Source: Spartobacteria bacterium (GTDB lineage: Bacteria; Verrucomicrobiota; Verrucomicrobiia; Chthoniobacterales; UBA10450). Taken from it: 64,000 bases of DNA. The position numbers and the translations under genes are program-made. The stretch covers positions 186,001 to 250,000 of the forward strand of contig JAJPGZ010000003.1 in the NCBI GenBank assembly GCA_021325495.1, given 5' to 3'. The notes below the pieces were generated by a model, which saw nothing but the letters and a program-made list of their open reading frames with translations, ran no database searches and was not told the DNA's origin. Shown in pieces: positions 53,205-63,067 of this stretch (position 1 is its first letter; each line of letters starts with the position of its first letter).

Positions 53205-54689
53205 GTGGAATCGCCGGTTGTTAGCTCGGCCCAAATGCGTGACGCGGAGAACGCCGCGTTCGCCCGCGGTGTCTCAGTGGAAGCGCTTATGGATGAAGCC
53301 GGCGCCGGAATTGCGCGCACGATCCGAAAGTTTTTTCCGCGTCCCGGCACTTGCGTCGTTTACGCGGGCAAAGGTCACAATGGCGGCGACGCGCTCGTGG
53401 CCGCGGAACATCTGCAGCGGCTGGGATGGAAGATCGACATCGTCCTCGCGTTTCCGGAAGAAGATTGCGCGGCGTTGACCCAAAAGAAATTTCAGGCGCT
53501 GCGCGAGCGTTCGTTAGGCGACATGTCGATCTTAGTCCGGTCGCACACGATCATTCTCGACGGCTTGCTCGGCCTCGGCGCCAAACATCTTTTGCGCGAA
53601 CCGATTCGCACCCTCGCGCACGAAATCAATCGCCGTCGCCGCGAAGAAAGCGCGTTCGTCTTCGCCATCGATCTGCCCAGCGGAATGGACAGCGACTCGG
53701 GCGAAATCGATCCCGAAGATTGCGTCGTCGCCGATTTCACTATCACGATCGCTTTCGCCAAACACGGCCTCGTCGTCGATGAAGCGCTCGATTATGTCGG
53801 CCGCATCGAAGTGGTCCCACTTGTCGATCTTCCGCCCCCGGACACTGCGCCTAACGAGCTCATGGCCGCGCCCTACGCGCTCGCTCCGCTTTTGCCGCGG
53901 CGAAAATTCAGCGCTTACAAAAATCAATTTGGTCGCGTCGGGATCGTCGCCGGCTCGGAAGGTTTCCTCGGCGCCGCCATCATGACGACCAAAGGCGCGC
54001 TGCGCGGTGGCGCCGGCCTCGTGCATTTGTTTGTGCCGCGCGATCTTTACCCGCTCGTCATCGATCTCGCGCCGGAGGAAGCGATGGTGAAACCGTTGAA
54101 GTCGTACAAAGATCTCGCGGAGCAAAAGAATGTCGATGTCTGGGCGATTGGGCCCGGCCTCGGAATGGAACGCGCCGCCGACATCGTAAAATTCATCGAG
54201 ACCGCGGCGCAACCGATGGTGCTCGACGCCGACGCGCTCAACGCGCTCGTTGGGAAATTGCCGATGTTAAAACGTTCGCCCGGGCCGCGATTGCTCACGC
54301 CGCATCCGGGCGAAATGGATCGACTGGTGGAATCGGGAAAAATGTCGCGCGCGGGCCGGGCGCGCACATTCACCGAACACTTCCCGGTGACGCTGATGTT
54401 GAAAGGCAGCCGCAGCGTCGTTTGCGAAAGCGGCAAGCCGTTGAGTTACAACTCCGCCGGAAATCCCGGAATGGCGACCGGCGGAATGGGCGACGTGCTC
54501 ACCGGCGTCTGCGCCGCGCTCGTCGCGCAGAAGTTGTCGATGTACGACGCGGCCCGCGTGGGCGCGTGGGTCTGCGGACGGGCGGCGGAGATGTCGATCT
54601 TTCAATCGGGCGAGAGCGAACAATCGCTTTTGCCGGGCGACGTGCTCAAGCATCTCGGCCGCGCTTTTAACGAGATCCGCGCTCGTTAG
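53205..54689 (+). CDS. nnr: Bifunctional NAD(P)HX epimerase/dehydratase
   Basis: It repairs hydrated NAD(P)H. The N-terminal YjeF epimerase domain (about 1-215) has MDEAGAGIARTI and YAGKGHNGGDALVAA; the C-terminal ADP-dependent dehydratase domain (about 225-490) has AGSEGFLGAAIMTTKGALRGGAG, LLTPHPGEMDRL and NPGMATGGMGDVLTG. It starts at GTG 53205, 2 bp after the amidase stop. Its stop TAG is part of a CGTTAGGCC word shared with the convergent next gene (4-bp overlap). Confidence 0.94.
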   Translation: MESPVVSSAQMRDAENAAFARGVSVEALMDEAGAGIARTIRKFFPRPGTCVVYAGKGHNGGDALVAAEHLQRLGWKIDIVLAFPEEDCAALTQKKFQALRERSLGDMSILVRSHTIILDGLLGLGAKHLLREPIRTLAHEINRRRREESAFVFAIDLPSGMDSDSGEIDPEDCVVADFTITIAFAKHGLVVDEALDYVGRIEVVPLVDLPPPDTAPNELMAAPYALAPLLPRRKFSAYKNQFGRVGIVAGSEGFLGAAIMTTKGALRGGAGLVHLFVPRDLYPLVIDLAPEEAMVKPLKSYKDLAEQKNVDVWAIGPGLGMERAADIVKFIETAAQPMVLDADALNALVGKLPMLKRSPGPRLLTPHPGEMDRLVESGKMSRAGRARTFTEHFPVTLMLKGSRSVVCESGKPLSYNSAGNPGMATGGMGDVLTGVCAALVAQKLSMYDAARVGAWVCGRAAEMSIFQSGESEQSLLPGDVLKHLGRAFNEIRAR

Positions 54690-56332
54690 GCCGAAGCGGC
54701 GAACGCTTTTTCGGGATCGATACCGATCCGGCGCAAGATCGACAAGAAACGCGCGTCGCCACGCAGCGGCTTGAACTCGGGCGTGATGCCGACGTTGTGC
54801 AGCGAGGATGAGCGGTCTTCGCACGCCTGTTCCAGCGCGCGGATCGCTTCGTCGTATTCGCCGAGTGCGACGTGAACGAACGCAATCCCATCGCCCGGCG
54901 TGTATGCGCGAATGCCAATTGTTTCATCGAGCGTTTTGCACGCGTCTTCCCGCCGCCCCATCATCGCGTAGGTGATGGCGAGACCGATCCCCGGCCGGCC
55001 GGTAAACGTTTTCGCTTTGTCGTATAACGCGATCGCTTCGTCGAAGCGGCCGAGGTAACGATAAACCGTGGCCAGCGCCGGCGGTCCGTGCAGAAATGTC
55101 GGATCGAGTTGCAACGCGCGTTCGCCTTCGACGATTGCCTGTTCCGTTAGGCCGAAATACCGATAAAGCTCGCAGGCGAAATCGCTCACCCACAACGACG
55201 CCGGATCGATCTTCGAAGTGCGTTCCAAATACGCGAGCGCGTTGGCGCGATCGCCCCGCTGCGCGAAAAGCGACGCCGAAAAATAATTCGACGGCGTCGA
55301 TTTCGGATCGAGCTCGACCGCGCACGCAAATTCCGCGGCCGCGCCGTCGAGGTCCCAGTCGAGAATGCGTTTCGTTTCGCCGAGATAAACGTGCGCCTCG
55401 GCATCGTCATTGTCGATCTTGAGCGCATTCAGCGCCGCCTCGCGCACTTTCGCGTAAGCCTCACGCGGATGCACATACGCGTCCGCCAGCCACAACCACG
55501 ATTTCGCGACACCGGTCCAGGCGCGGCTAAATCGCGGATCGATTTGCAGCGCGCGCGCGAACAAATCCAAACTCCGCCGCAGCGCGTCTTCCGTCCCCTT
55601 GTCCGACCAAAACAAACCCTGCAAATAAACATCGTACGCGTCGGTATTGCCGATGCGCGACGAAGTGGGCGCGATTTCCAACTTCAACTTCAGCGCATCG
55701 ACAATCGCGTTCGTGATCTCATCTTCGACCGCGAAGATGCCCTGAAATTCGCGATCGAACGTGTTCGACCAGATGGTGAAACCTTGCTGCGCATTGATTA
55801 GCTCGCAGGTAATGCGAACACGATTACCGTCGCGCCGCACACTGCCTTCGAGCACGTGCTCGACGTTTAATTTTTGCGCGATCTCGCTCAACTGCGCGTT
55901 CCGGTCCTTGAACCAAAACGACGAGCGCCGCGCGGCCACGCGCAGATTGTCGATCTTCGCGAGCGCGGCCAGAATTTCTTCGGCAATCCCTTCGCTGAAA
56001 TAATCGTGATCGTGCAGCGGACTGAGATCGGCGAACGGAAGAACGGCGATCGATTTTTCGTTAGGCTGATTTACCGGTACGATGTCGATCTTCGGCGCCG
56101 TGCGTTTAATGCCTTGTCGGGTGAAGTCGTAAATCCAAGCGAGCACGAGCGCGACTGGAAATCCGAGCGCGACCAGAACGATCACGAGCCGGACTGTCCA
56201 ATTCGGCACTTCCAGAAACGGAAACGTTTGCGTCGCGACCTGAACGATGATCCAGCCCACGACGGCATAAGTCACCGCCACGCGGTAAACTTTTCGGCGT
56301 TTCAGCTCCGCAAAAAACTTCGCGGCCTCCAT
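54686..56332 (-). CDS. Membrane-anchored TolB-like/TPR signalling protein
   Basis: One or two membrane helices at 15-70 (AVTYAVVGWIIVQVATQTF, LVIVLVALGFPVALVLAW) lead to a TolB/FlgO-like domain (IAVLPFADLSPLHDHDYFSEGIAEEILAAL-type segment near 95-125; SSFWFKDRNAQLSEIAQKL) and C-terminal TPR repeats. Similar proteins are often annotated as adenylate-cyclase-associated TPR regulators. No cyclase or DNA-binding domain is present. Five AAGATCGACA copies lie inside. Confidence 0.75.
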   Translation of the reverse strand: MEAAKFFAELKRRKVYRVAVTYAVVGWIIVQVATQTFPFLEVPNWTVRLVIVLVALGFPVALVLAWIYDFTRQGIKRTAPKIDIVPVNQPNEKSIAVLPFADLSPLHDHDYFSEGIAEEILAALAKIDNLRVAARRSSFWFKDRNAQLSEIAQKLNVEHVLEGSVRRDGNRVRITCELINAQQGFTIWSNTFDREFQGIFAVEDEITNAIVDALKLKLEIAPTSSRIGNTDAYDVYLQGLFWSDKGTEDALRRSLDLFARALQIDPRFSRAWTGVAKSWLWLADAYVHPREAYAKVREAALNALKIDNDDAEAHVYLGETKRILDWDLDGAAAEFACAVELDPKSTPSNYFSASLFAQRGDRANALAYLERTSKIDPASLWVSDFACELYRYFGLTEQAIVEGERALQLDPTFLHGPPALATVYRYLGRFDEAIALYDKAKTFTGRPGIGLAITYAMMGRREDACKTLDETIGIRAYTPGDGIAFVHVALGEYDEAIRALEQACEDRSSSLHNVGITPEFKPLRGDARFLSILRRIGIDPEKAFAASA

Positions 56333-56396
56333 GATTTACCGCAGTTAACGCGAGCGATTCGCAAGCGCAATGACGCGCTTGATGCTAGTTTGCCGG

Positions 56397-58598
56397 ATGG
56401 CGTTTCGCCTCGAATCGAATTACAAACCGCGTGGCGATCAGAGCCAGGCCATCGCGAAGTTAATCAAGTCGGTCGAGGCGGCGAATCGCCATCAGAGTTT
56501 GCTCGGCGTCACCGGTTCGGGGAAAACTTTTAGCGTGGCGAACGTCATCCGCGAAGTGGAGCGGCCCACGCTCGTGATTTCGCACAATAAAACTTTGGCG
56601 GCGCAACTGTATTCCGAGTTCAAACAATTCTTCCCGCACAACGCGGTCGAATATTTCGTCAGCTACTTCGATTACTACCAGCCCGAAGCCTACATTCCGC
56701 GGAGCGACACCTACATCGAGAAGGACTCGTCGATTAACGAGGAGATCGAGCGCTTGCGGCTCTCGACCGCGAGCGCGCTGCTGTCGCGCCGCGATGTCAT
56801 CGTGGTGGCAAGCGTGTCGTGCATTTACGGCATCACGTCGCCGGAAGATTACGCGCGCATGTTGCTGACGGTGAAACGCGGCCAACACATTTCACGCGAA
56901 GCGGTGCTCGGCCGTTTGATCGACATGTTGTATGAGCGCAACGACATGAATTTTTCGCGCGGCCGTTTCCGTGTGCGCGGCGATGTGGTCGAAGTTTATC
57001 CCGCCACGGCCGACGAAGAGGCGATTCGTTTGGAATTTTTCGGCGACGACCTCGACGCCATCACGCGCTTCGATCCCCTTACCGGTCACGCGCATGAAGC
57101 GCTCACCGTGATCACGTTTTATCCCGCGAAGCAATTCGTCACGCCGGCCGACAAATTGAATCGCGCGTTGATGTCGATCCGCAACGAGCTCGAGCATCGC
57201 ATCGTCGAGCTCGAGTCGCAGAACAAACTGCTCGAAGCGCAACGCCTGCGCATGCGCACGGAATACGATCTCGAAATGTTGCAGGAGATGGGATTCTGCA
57301 ACGGCATCGAAAATTATTCGCGGCATTTGAGCGGACGCGAGCCTGGCTCGCGCCCATACACCTTGCTCGATTTTTTCCCGAAAGATTATCTGCTCGTGGT
57401 GGATGAATCGCACGCGACCATTCCGCAGATCGGCGGAATGTACGAAGGCGACAAATCGCGCAAGACCGTGCTGGTCGATTATGGATTTCGTTTGCCGAGC
57501 GCGCTCGACAATCGCCCGCTCAATTTCGACGAGTTCATGAAGATGACGAACCAGATCATCTACGTGAGCGCGACGCCGGCCGAGTTCGAGATTCAAAACA
57601 GCATCGTCGGCAACACAAAATATTTTCCGCACAAACGCCAGCGCATCGGCGAAGACGAGCTCGTGCCCTTCGCCTTGCCCGGCGCGAAGATCGACAATCG
57701 CAAGATCGACATCTCACGCACGGACCAGCCGCCTGACGAATTCGACGTTACCACGCGGGGCTCGCCGCTCGTTGTCGAACAAATCATTCGCCCGACCGGA
57801 TTGCTCGATCCGAAGATCACAATCAAACCGCTCAAACATCAGATCGACGACACGATCGAGCTTTGCCGCCAGCGTGTGGAAAAAGGCGAGCGCGTTCTCA
57901 TCACCACCCTAACGAAACGCACCGCCGAAGACCTCGCCGATTACTTGCGCGATGTCGGATTGAAAGTGCGTTATCTCCACAGCGACATCGACACGATCGA
58001 GCGCGTGGAAATTTTGCGCGGATTGCGCGCGGCCGACTTCGACATTCTGGTCGGCATCAATTTGCTGCGCGAAGGTCTCGATCTTCCCGAAGTCTCGTTG
58101 GTCTGCATCCTCGACGCGGACAAGGAAGGATTCTTGCGTTCGCAAACTTCACTCATCCAAACGGCCGGCCGCGCCGCGCGTCACATCAACGGCGAAGTCG
58201 TTCTGTTTGCCGATCAGATGACGCAAAGCATGCAGGCATTGATCGACATTTCGGAATATCGCCGCACAAAACAGATGGAATATAACGAGAAGCACGGCAT
58301 CACGCCGCAAACCGTGCGGCGGGCGGTGCAGGAAAGTTTGCACACGATTTTGCGCGGGCGCGAGATCGCTTCATCGGTCATCAACGAGACCGGCGGCAAC
58401 TTCGATCTCACTGAGTTGTTGCGCGAGCTCGAAGACGAAATGCAACGCGCGTCGGCCAATTTGGAATTCGAGCGCGCCGCGTTATTGCGCGATCAGATCA
58501 TGGAAGCGAAAAGCGGCGCCGGCATCACGAAGATCGAACCGAAACGCCGGCCTATTAAGTACACGCGTAACTCCGGCCGCCGCCGTTCGCGGGTTTAA
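56397..58598 (+). CDS. uvrB: UvrABC excision repair subunit UvrB
   Basis: The damage-verifying helicase of nucleotide excision repair. The 733 residues show Walker [41 protein letters not shown] (beta-hairpin), [36 protein letters not shown] and a C-terminal UVR motif [18 protein letters not shown] chose 56397 ([15 protein letters not shown]) over the ATG at 56370. A pair of 10-mers at 57687/57702 encodes [11 protein letters not shown], where other UvrB proteins have a short variable loop. Confidence 0.97.
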   Translation: MAFRLESNYKPRGDQSQAIAKLIKSVEAANRHQSLLGVTGSGKTFSVANVIREVERPTLVISHNKTLAAQLYSEFKQFFPHNAVEYFVSYFDYYQPEAYIPRSDTYIEKDSSINEEIERLRLSTASALLSRRDVIVVASVSCIYGITSPEDYARMLLTVKRGQHISREAVLGRLIDMLYERNDMNFSRGRFRVRGDVVEVYPATADEEAIRLEFFGDDLDAITRFDPLTGHAHEALTVITFYPAKQFVTPADKLNRALMSIRNELEHRIVELESQNKLLEAQRLRMRTEYDLEMLQEMGFCNGIENYSRHLSGREPGSRPYTLLDFFPKDYLLVVDESHATIPQIGGMYEGDKSRKTVLVDYGFRLPSALDNRPLNFDEFMKMTNQIIYVSATPAEFEIQNSIVGNTKYFPHKRQRIGEDELVPFALPGAKIDNRKIDISRTDQPPDEFDVTTRGSPLVVEQIIRPTGLLDPKITIKPLKHQIDDTIELCRQRVEKGERVLITTLTKRTAEDLADYLRDVGLKVRYLHSDIDTIERVEILRGLRAADFDILVGINLLREGLDLPEVSLVCILDADKEGFLRSQTSLIQTAGRAARHINGEVVLFADQMTQSMQALIDISEYRRTKQMEYNEKHGITPQTVRRAVQESLHTILRGREIASSVINETGGNFDLTELLRELEDEMQRASANLEFERAALLRDQIMEAKSGAGITKIEPKRRPIKYTRNSGRRRSRV
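57687..57711. repeat. Tandem 10-mer pair, 15-bp spacing
   Basis: AAGATCGACA at 57687 and 57702, in frame with each other in uvrB (KIDNRKIDI). Confidence 0.95.
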
Positions 58599-58714
58599 TC
58601 TTCGCCGGGGAACACAGGCCGCTGGCCTGTGGTTTTCGGCGGCTCGCCGAAAAAATATTTCGTCGGCCAGCGGCCGACGATTACAGGCGGGCCGCCTGTG
58701 CTCCCCGGCGAAGA
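58599..58714. repeat. Four-hairpin REPIN-like element after uvrB
   Basis: The ends are 20-bp inverted repeats with one mismatch (58599-58618 and 58695-58714, beginning TCTTCGCCGGGGA). Inside are ACAGGCCGCTGGCCTGT, TTTTCGGCGGCTCGCCGAAAA, CGTCGGCCAGCGGCCGACG and ACAGGCGGGCCGCCTGT. It begins at the base after the uvrB stop and may terminate that transcript. Same build as 4308-4422. Confidence 0.8.
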
Positions 58715-58748
58715 CGCGCTCGCACAAAAATAGCTCACGCATTCACTC

Positions 58749-59648
58749 ATGCGTTGCATGTCGATCTTGCCCTTGTCGATCTTGTGCGCATTGACCGCGT
58801 ACGCGCAGCTGAACGACTCGACTTCGCTCGCAGAAGTCGAGTTCGCGCAACTGACTCAGCGCGATCCGAACCCGTTAGGCGAAAAAGCGCTCAGCATTAA
58901 TCCCACGCAATGGAAACACGGCGAGACCGAGCATTTCATCTATCACTTCGTGCACAGCTACATTGCGACTCCGGTTTCGGTCGAAGCCGAATTCCATTAT
59001 CGCGTCATCGCCAAGGAACTTGAGCGCAATCAGCCGGCGACCGACACCAAGTCGCACGTTTATGTTTTTGAAACCGCGCAAGATTGGGCGCAATTCCAGG
59101 GACTGGGCGAGCTCGAGAAATGGACCGGCGGCATTCATTCCGGCGGCAGCCTCTTTATCGTGCGAAATCCAAAACAAAAATTTTCCGGCAACGCCCTCGG
59201 CCACGAAATCGTTCACCTCGTCATTCACCGCTTTTATCCCGACGGCGTGCCCCTTTGGTTCAACGAAGGTATCGCGCAATTCATTTCAAAATCGGCCACA
59301 TCGAGTTATCAGCGCGCGCGCGGTTACATTTCCAAGCCGCATTCGATCGCGATCGCATTGGACGATCTCATCCCGCTCCCCTTGCTCGTGAATGCGACCC
59401 GCGTGCCTAACGATCACGTCGAAACTTTCTACAATGAATCGGAACGTCTCGTCCGTTTTCTGGCGGCGGAGGACAAAGCCAGCTTCCTGCTTTTTCTCGA
59501 TGCGCTCGGCCGGCATCAGCCATTCGAGACCGCGCTTTCGCGCAATTACGCGGGGAAATTTCCGACTTCGGCCGTGCTCGAAGAAAAATTCCGCGAATAC
59601 GCGTCGAAAGATTTCGGAACTACTTTGCAACAAGCCGACGCCGACTAG
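58749..59648 (+). CDS. Secreted gluzincin-like (peptidase MA-type) protein
   Basis: The signal peptide (MSILPLSILCALTAYAQ) is built from two tandem copies of the 10-mer. The 299-residue protein carries HEIVH near 152 and LWFNEGIAQF about 20 residues on, the HExxH...E arrangement of peptidase MA/DUF1570-like gluzincins. Probably a periplasmic or secreted peptidase; substrate unknown. Confidence 0.8.
   Translation: MRCMSILPLSILCALTAYAQLNDSTSLAEVEFAQLTQRDPNPLGEKALSINPTQWKHGETEHFIYHFVHSYIATPVSVEAEFHYRVIAKELERNQPATDTKSHVYVFETAQDWAQFQGLGELEKWTGGIHSGGSLFIVRNPKQKFSGNALGHEIVHLVIHRFYPDGVPLWFNEGIAQFISKSATSSYQRARGYISKPHSIAIALDDLIPLPLLVNATRVPNDHVETFYNESERLVRFLAAEDKASFLLFLDALGRHQPFETALSRNYAGKFPTSAVLEEKFREYASKDFGTTLQQADAD
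58759..58783. repeat. Tandem 10-mer pair, 15-bp spacing, in a signal peptide
   Basis: TGTCGATCTT at 58759 and 58774, in frame (SILPLSIL). Confidence 0.95.
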
Positions 59649-59659
59649 CATTGGCGTTG

Positions 59660-60790
59660 ATGCCGAAGGCGAAATCGACAGCCAAAGCCAAAGCTGCGAC
59701 CGCAAATATTCACGCGGTCGTTGGTTCCGATGAATCGGAAGTAAAACGAGTCGCGTCCGAACTGGCGCAACAACTCGTGCCGAAAGATGCGGGCGATTTC
59801 GGATTGGAAACGATCGACGGCGCGGCCGACAACGCTGAGCACGCGGCGAAGCAGATAAGATCGACAATCGATGCGCTGAACACGTTGCCATTTTTCGGCG
59901 GCGCAAAAGTTGTCTGGCTCAAGAACGCAAATTTCCTCGCGGACAGCGTCATCGGGCGCGCCGCGAGCGTGCAGGAAGCACTCGAACAACTAGCGAATGT
60001 CATCGATGAAGGATTTGCAGACGGAATCACGCTGCTCTTCAGCGCGACCGAGGTCGATAAGCGTCGCTCGTTTTACAAGACGCTGGCGAAACGGGCCGAC
60101 GTTCAAGTGTTCGACAAGCTTGATTCGTCCCGCAGCGGTTGGGAAGAAGAAGCGACCGAGCTGGTGCTGCGTCGCGCGAACGAACGCAAACTTCAATTCG
60201 AAAATGGCGCGCTCGAATTGTTCGTCCTGCTGACCGGCGGCGATACGCGCCAGATCGAAAACGAATTGGAAAAGATCGACATCTACCTCGCGAAAGATCG
60301 AAAAGTAGATGTCGATCTTGTGCGCGATCTGGTCCCGCTCTCGCGCGGTGGAGTCATCTTCGAGCTCGGCAACGCGCTGGCCGCGCGCGATCTCGAGCGC
60401 GCTTTGCGACTCGTTAGGCGTTTACTCGATCAAGGCGAAAGCGCGATCGGCATTCTGCTCGTCGCGATTATCCCGACCGTGCGCAATCTTCTCCTCGCGA
60501 AAGATCTGATGGAACGGAACCGCCTGTCGCGTCCGCATCAGCCGTTCTCATTCATCAGCGCGATCAATCGCCTGCCTGCGAGTGCGACCGAACATCTGCC
60601 GCGCAAAAAAGACGGCGGCATCAGCGGTTACGCTCTCGGCATCGCCGCGCAACACGCCCACCGGTTCGACACGAAAAGATTGATCGAAGGAATGGACGCG
60701 TGCCTGCAGGCGAATCTGCGCCTCGTCAGCACGCAGCTCGAACACGAATTGATCCTGACCGAACTCGTGGTGAAATTGCTGGCGGATTAA
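59660..60790 (+). CDS. holA: DNA polymerase III subunit delta
   Basis: It loads the sliding clamp as part of the clamp-loader complex. The 376 residues match HolA: IHAVVGSDESEVKRVASEL, LPFFGGAKVVWLKNANFL, LLFSATEVDKRRSFYKTL, LLTGGDTRQIENELEKI and the C-terminal helical SALIAS-type region (QANLRLVSTQLEHELILTELVVKLL). ATG 59660 preferred to TTG 59651. It contains an inverted pair of the 10-mer (60272-60319). Confidence 0.9.
   Translation: MPKAKSTAKAKAATANIHAVVGSDESEVKRVASELAQQLVPKDAGDFGLETIDGAADNAEHAAKQIRSTIDALNTLPFFGGAKVVWLKNANFLADSVIGRAASVQEALEQLANVIDEGFADGITLLFSATEVDKRRSFYKTLAKRADVQVFDKLDSSRSGWEEEATELVLRRANERKLQFENGALELFVLLTGGDTRQIENELEKIDIYLAKDRKVDVDLVRDLVPLSRGGVIFELGNALAARDLERALRLVRRLLDQGESAIGILLVAIIPTVRNLLLAKDLMERNRLSRPHQPFSFISAINRLPASATEHLPRKKDGGISGYALGIAAQHAHRFDTKRLIEGMDACLQANLRLVSTQLEHELILTELVVKLLAD
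60272..60319. repeat. Inverted 10-mer pair forming a 15-bp stem inside holA
   Basis: AAGATCGACATCTAC at 60272-60286 and its exact reverse complement GTAGATGTCGATCTT at 60305-60319 enclose 18 bp. It encodes KIDIYLAKDRKVDVDL. The extension ATCTAC past the 10-mer is also present at 15203, 36570, 41414, 49703 and 52348. Confidence 0.9.
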
Positions 60791-61221
60791 ACCTCGCCCA
60801 CTTGTTTGCGCGCAATCGGGCCGACGTAGGGAATGTCCCAGCGCACATTTGTGAACGCTTTCACGATCGCGATGATCATGATGACGAGAAACGCCAGATG
60901 CACGAGCGCCGCGACAATCGACCAAAAGAAAAACAAGATGCCGCCGATGCCGGGAATGGCGAGGAAAATGGCGTGGATGATGGCCGAGACAATATTGAAG
61001 ATCAGCCACGCGATGCCGAAAATGATCGATTGCATGGCGTAAAAGCGGACGAAGCTGTTGCGTTTCTCCAGTATCCAAAAAATAATCCCGCCCACGAGCG
61101 GGATGCACGCGATCGCCGCGGCGACGTTCGGCGGCAAATCGAGTGACGACGGCTCGCTGCTCGCGCTCGAGATCGGCGGCGGAGGCGGTGGGGACGAAGT
61201 CGAATCAACGGGATCGGCCAT
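60787..61221 (-). CDS. DUF4870-type membrane protein
   Basis: A Pro/Ser-rich N-terminus (about 1-30) precedes three or four membrane helices (AAAIACIPLVGGIIFWIL, SIIFGIAWLIFNIVSAIIHAI, FFFWSIVAALVHLAFLVIMI), matching the DUF4870/Tic20-like family. Its stop overlaps holA by 4 bp (convergent). Function unknown. Confidence 0.75.
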   Translation of the reverse strand: MADPVDSTSSPPPPPPISSASSEPSSLDLPPNVAAAIACIPLVGGIIFWILEKRNSFVRFYAMQSIIFGIAWLIFNIVSAIIHAIFLAIPGIGGILFFFWSIVAALVHLAFLVIMIIAIVKAFTNVRWDIPYVGPIARKQVGEV

Positions 61222-61332
61222 GACGTACTGTTACACAAGATCGACAATGTGCATGTCAAGCCAACTCACCAACGCCGGCGCGGTTTTGTCTTTCGCCCAG
61301 CGTGAAAAATGAAATACGCTCTCCCGCATTCG

Positions 61333-61971
61333 ATGAAGAAAAAATCCACGGCTGCGTTCACCCTGATCGAGATGCTCGTCGTCATCGCGATCATCGCCGT
61401 GCTCATCGCGATGCTTTCGCCCGCCTTCACCAGTGTCCTCGAGAAAGGCAAAGTCACGCAAGACATGAACAACCTGCGCCAGATCGGCCTCGCCACGCAG
61501 ATGTATTTGAATGACAACGACGGCGCATTCTTCGCACCGACGGCAAATTGGATGCAGACGCTGCATCCAAAATATCTCGCGAGCTGGAGAATCTTTCTCT
61601 CGCCGTTCGACAAGCGCGCGGCGCTGGAGGACGACGCGAATGCGCCGGTAAGCTATGGCTTCAACGTCAATGCACACGGGACCGGCGCGAGCGATCCTTT
61701 GCTCTCTGACAAAATAACGAGCCCGAGTGCATTCATCTTATTCGCGCCGGCAGTCGCAGATACGAATGATGTTACTTTCGCCGGTAAGGCGGGCACCGCG
61801 GTAACCGTGGACAAACCGGCCGGCACCCCGGTCCGCGGCACACACAATAGGCGGCAGCGCATAAATGCGTGCTTCGGGGACCTTCACATTGAAAACGTCG
61901 GCTGGACGACCTTTAGCAGTAGTCTGCCGCCGGCAAGCGATCCGAACCAAGCGCAACGTTGGAATCCGTGA
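61333..61971 (+). CDS. Type IV pilin-like/T2SS pseudopilin
   Basis: MKKKSTAAFTLIEMLVVIAI has the prepilin peptidase site between A and FTLIE, the Glu5 and a hydrophobic helix that packs the fibre core. The remaining ~180 residues include QIGLATQMYLNDNDGAFFAP, typical of the large pseudopilin families of Planctomycetes and Verrucomicrobia that end in an HxxxxxxN-type segment (here GTHNRRQRINACFGDLH). It could be secreted through the left-end secretin. 1 bp separates it from aroB. Confidence 0.85.
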   Translation: MKKKSTAAFTLIEMLVVIAIIAVLIAMLSPAFTSVLEKGKVTQDMNNLRQIGLATQMYLNDNDGAFFAPTANWMQTLHPKYLASWRIFLSPFDKRAALEDDANAPVSYGFNVNAHGTGASDPLLSDKITSPSAFILFAPAVADTNDVTFAGKAGTAVTVDKPAGTPVRGTHNRRQRINACFGDLHIENVGWTTFSSSLPPASDPNQAQRWNP

Positions 61972-61972
61972 C

Positions 61973-63067
61973 GTGACCGCGATCGAAATATCCGGTCGCA
62001 CCTACAAATACGAAGCGCGCGTCGGGTCAAGGCTGCTCGATCAAGCGGGACCGACCATCGCCGAGGTGTTGCGACGCCACCGCTGCGCGTTGATCTGCGA
62101 TACGAATATCGCACCGATTTTTTCCGAACGCGTGTTGCGCAGCCTAACGAGCGCGAAGTTTCAGGCGACGCTCATCACCATTCCGGCCGGCGAAGAATCA
62201 AAGTCGCTCGAACAAGTCGCCGCGATTTGCGATGAGATGATCGACGCCGGGTTAGATCGACAATCGTTCGTGATCGGACTTGGCGGTGGCGTGATCGGTG
62301 ACATCTCGGGATTTGTCGCAGCGATTTTCCAGCGTGGCATTCCGCATGTGCAGATTCCGACGACGCTGCTCGCGATGGTCGATAGTTCCATCGGCGGAAA
62401 AAGCGGTGTGAATACATCGGCTGGAAAAAATTTGCTCGGCGCGATTCATCAACCATCGCTCGTGATCGACGATGTCGATCTTTTGCAAACGCTTCCGCCG
62501 CGCGAGCTGCGCCAGGGATTCGCGGAGATCATCAAGCACGCCATCATCGCCGATGCCGCGATGTTTCAAGAACTTGACGGCTTAAAGCCGTCAAGTTTGC
62601 TGGGGAAGCAGCTTGCGCCCCTCGTTAAACGCAATATCGAAATCAAAGCTGGCATCGTGGCTAAAGATGAGCGCGAAGAGACGGGCGCGCGCGCGATTTT
62701 GAATTTCGGGCACACCATCGGTCATGCGATCGAACGTGCGGGAAATTACAAAATGCTTGGGCATGGCGACGCGATTAGTCTCGGGATGATGGCGGCGGCG
62801 GACATTTCGATGAAGCGAGCGGGCCTGCCAAAAAAAGAGCGAGATGCGATTGTCGATCTTTTGCGGCGCTTCGAATTGCCGACGAAATTACCAAACGAAT
62901 TCTCGCGCGAACAAATCTTCGACGCGGTCACGCACGATAAGAAATTCGAGAGCGGCGCGGTGCGGTTCGTAGTTACGCCGAAGATTGGCTCGGCGTTCCT
63001 GTCGAGTGATGTGACGTTGGAAGATATTCGCGAAGCGATTAACGCGCTCGGCGATAATAATCGGTAA
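61973..63067 (+). CDS. aroB: 3-dehydroquinate synthase
   Basis: The second step of the shikimate pathway. The GTG start at 61973 (VTAIEISGRTYKYE) follows the pilin stop. Motifs: ITIPAGEESKSLEQV, GLGGGVIGDISGFVAAIFQRGI, QIPTTLLAMVDSSIGGKSGVN and the zinc ligands in LRQGFAEIIKHAII and LNFGHTIGHAIE. Residues about 200-208 (ELDGLKPSSL) are encoded by a perfect 27-bp palindrome and are not part of the usual sequence at that loop. Confidence 0.94.
   Translation: MTAIEISGRTYKYEARVGSRLLDQAGPTIAEVLRRHRCALICDTNIAPIFSERVLRSLTSAKFQATLITIPAGEESKSLEQVAAICDEMIDAGLDRQSFVIGLGGGVIGDISGFVAAIFQRGIPHVQIPTTLLAMVDSSIGGKSGVNTSAGKNLLGAIHQPSLVIDDVDLLQTLPPRELRQGFAEIIKHAIIADAAMFQELDGLKPSSLLGKQLAPLVKRNIEIKAGIVAKDEREETGARAILNFGHTIGHAIERAGNYKMLGHGDAISLGMMAAADISMKRAGLPKKERDAIVDLLRRFELPTKLPNEFSREQIFDAVTHDKKFESGAVRFVVTPKIGSAFLSSDVTLEDIREAINALGDNNR
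62571..62597. repeat. Perfect palindrome inserted in frame in aroB
   Basis: AACTTGACGGCTT-A-AAGCCGTCAAGTT has 13-nt arms around one base. It is 27 bp (nine codons), keeping the frame, and sits in a loop between two helices of AroB. Confidence 0.75.
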
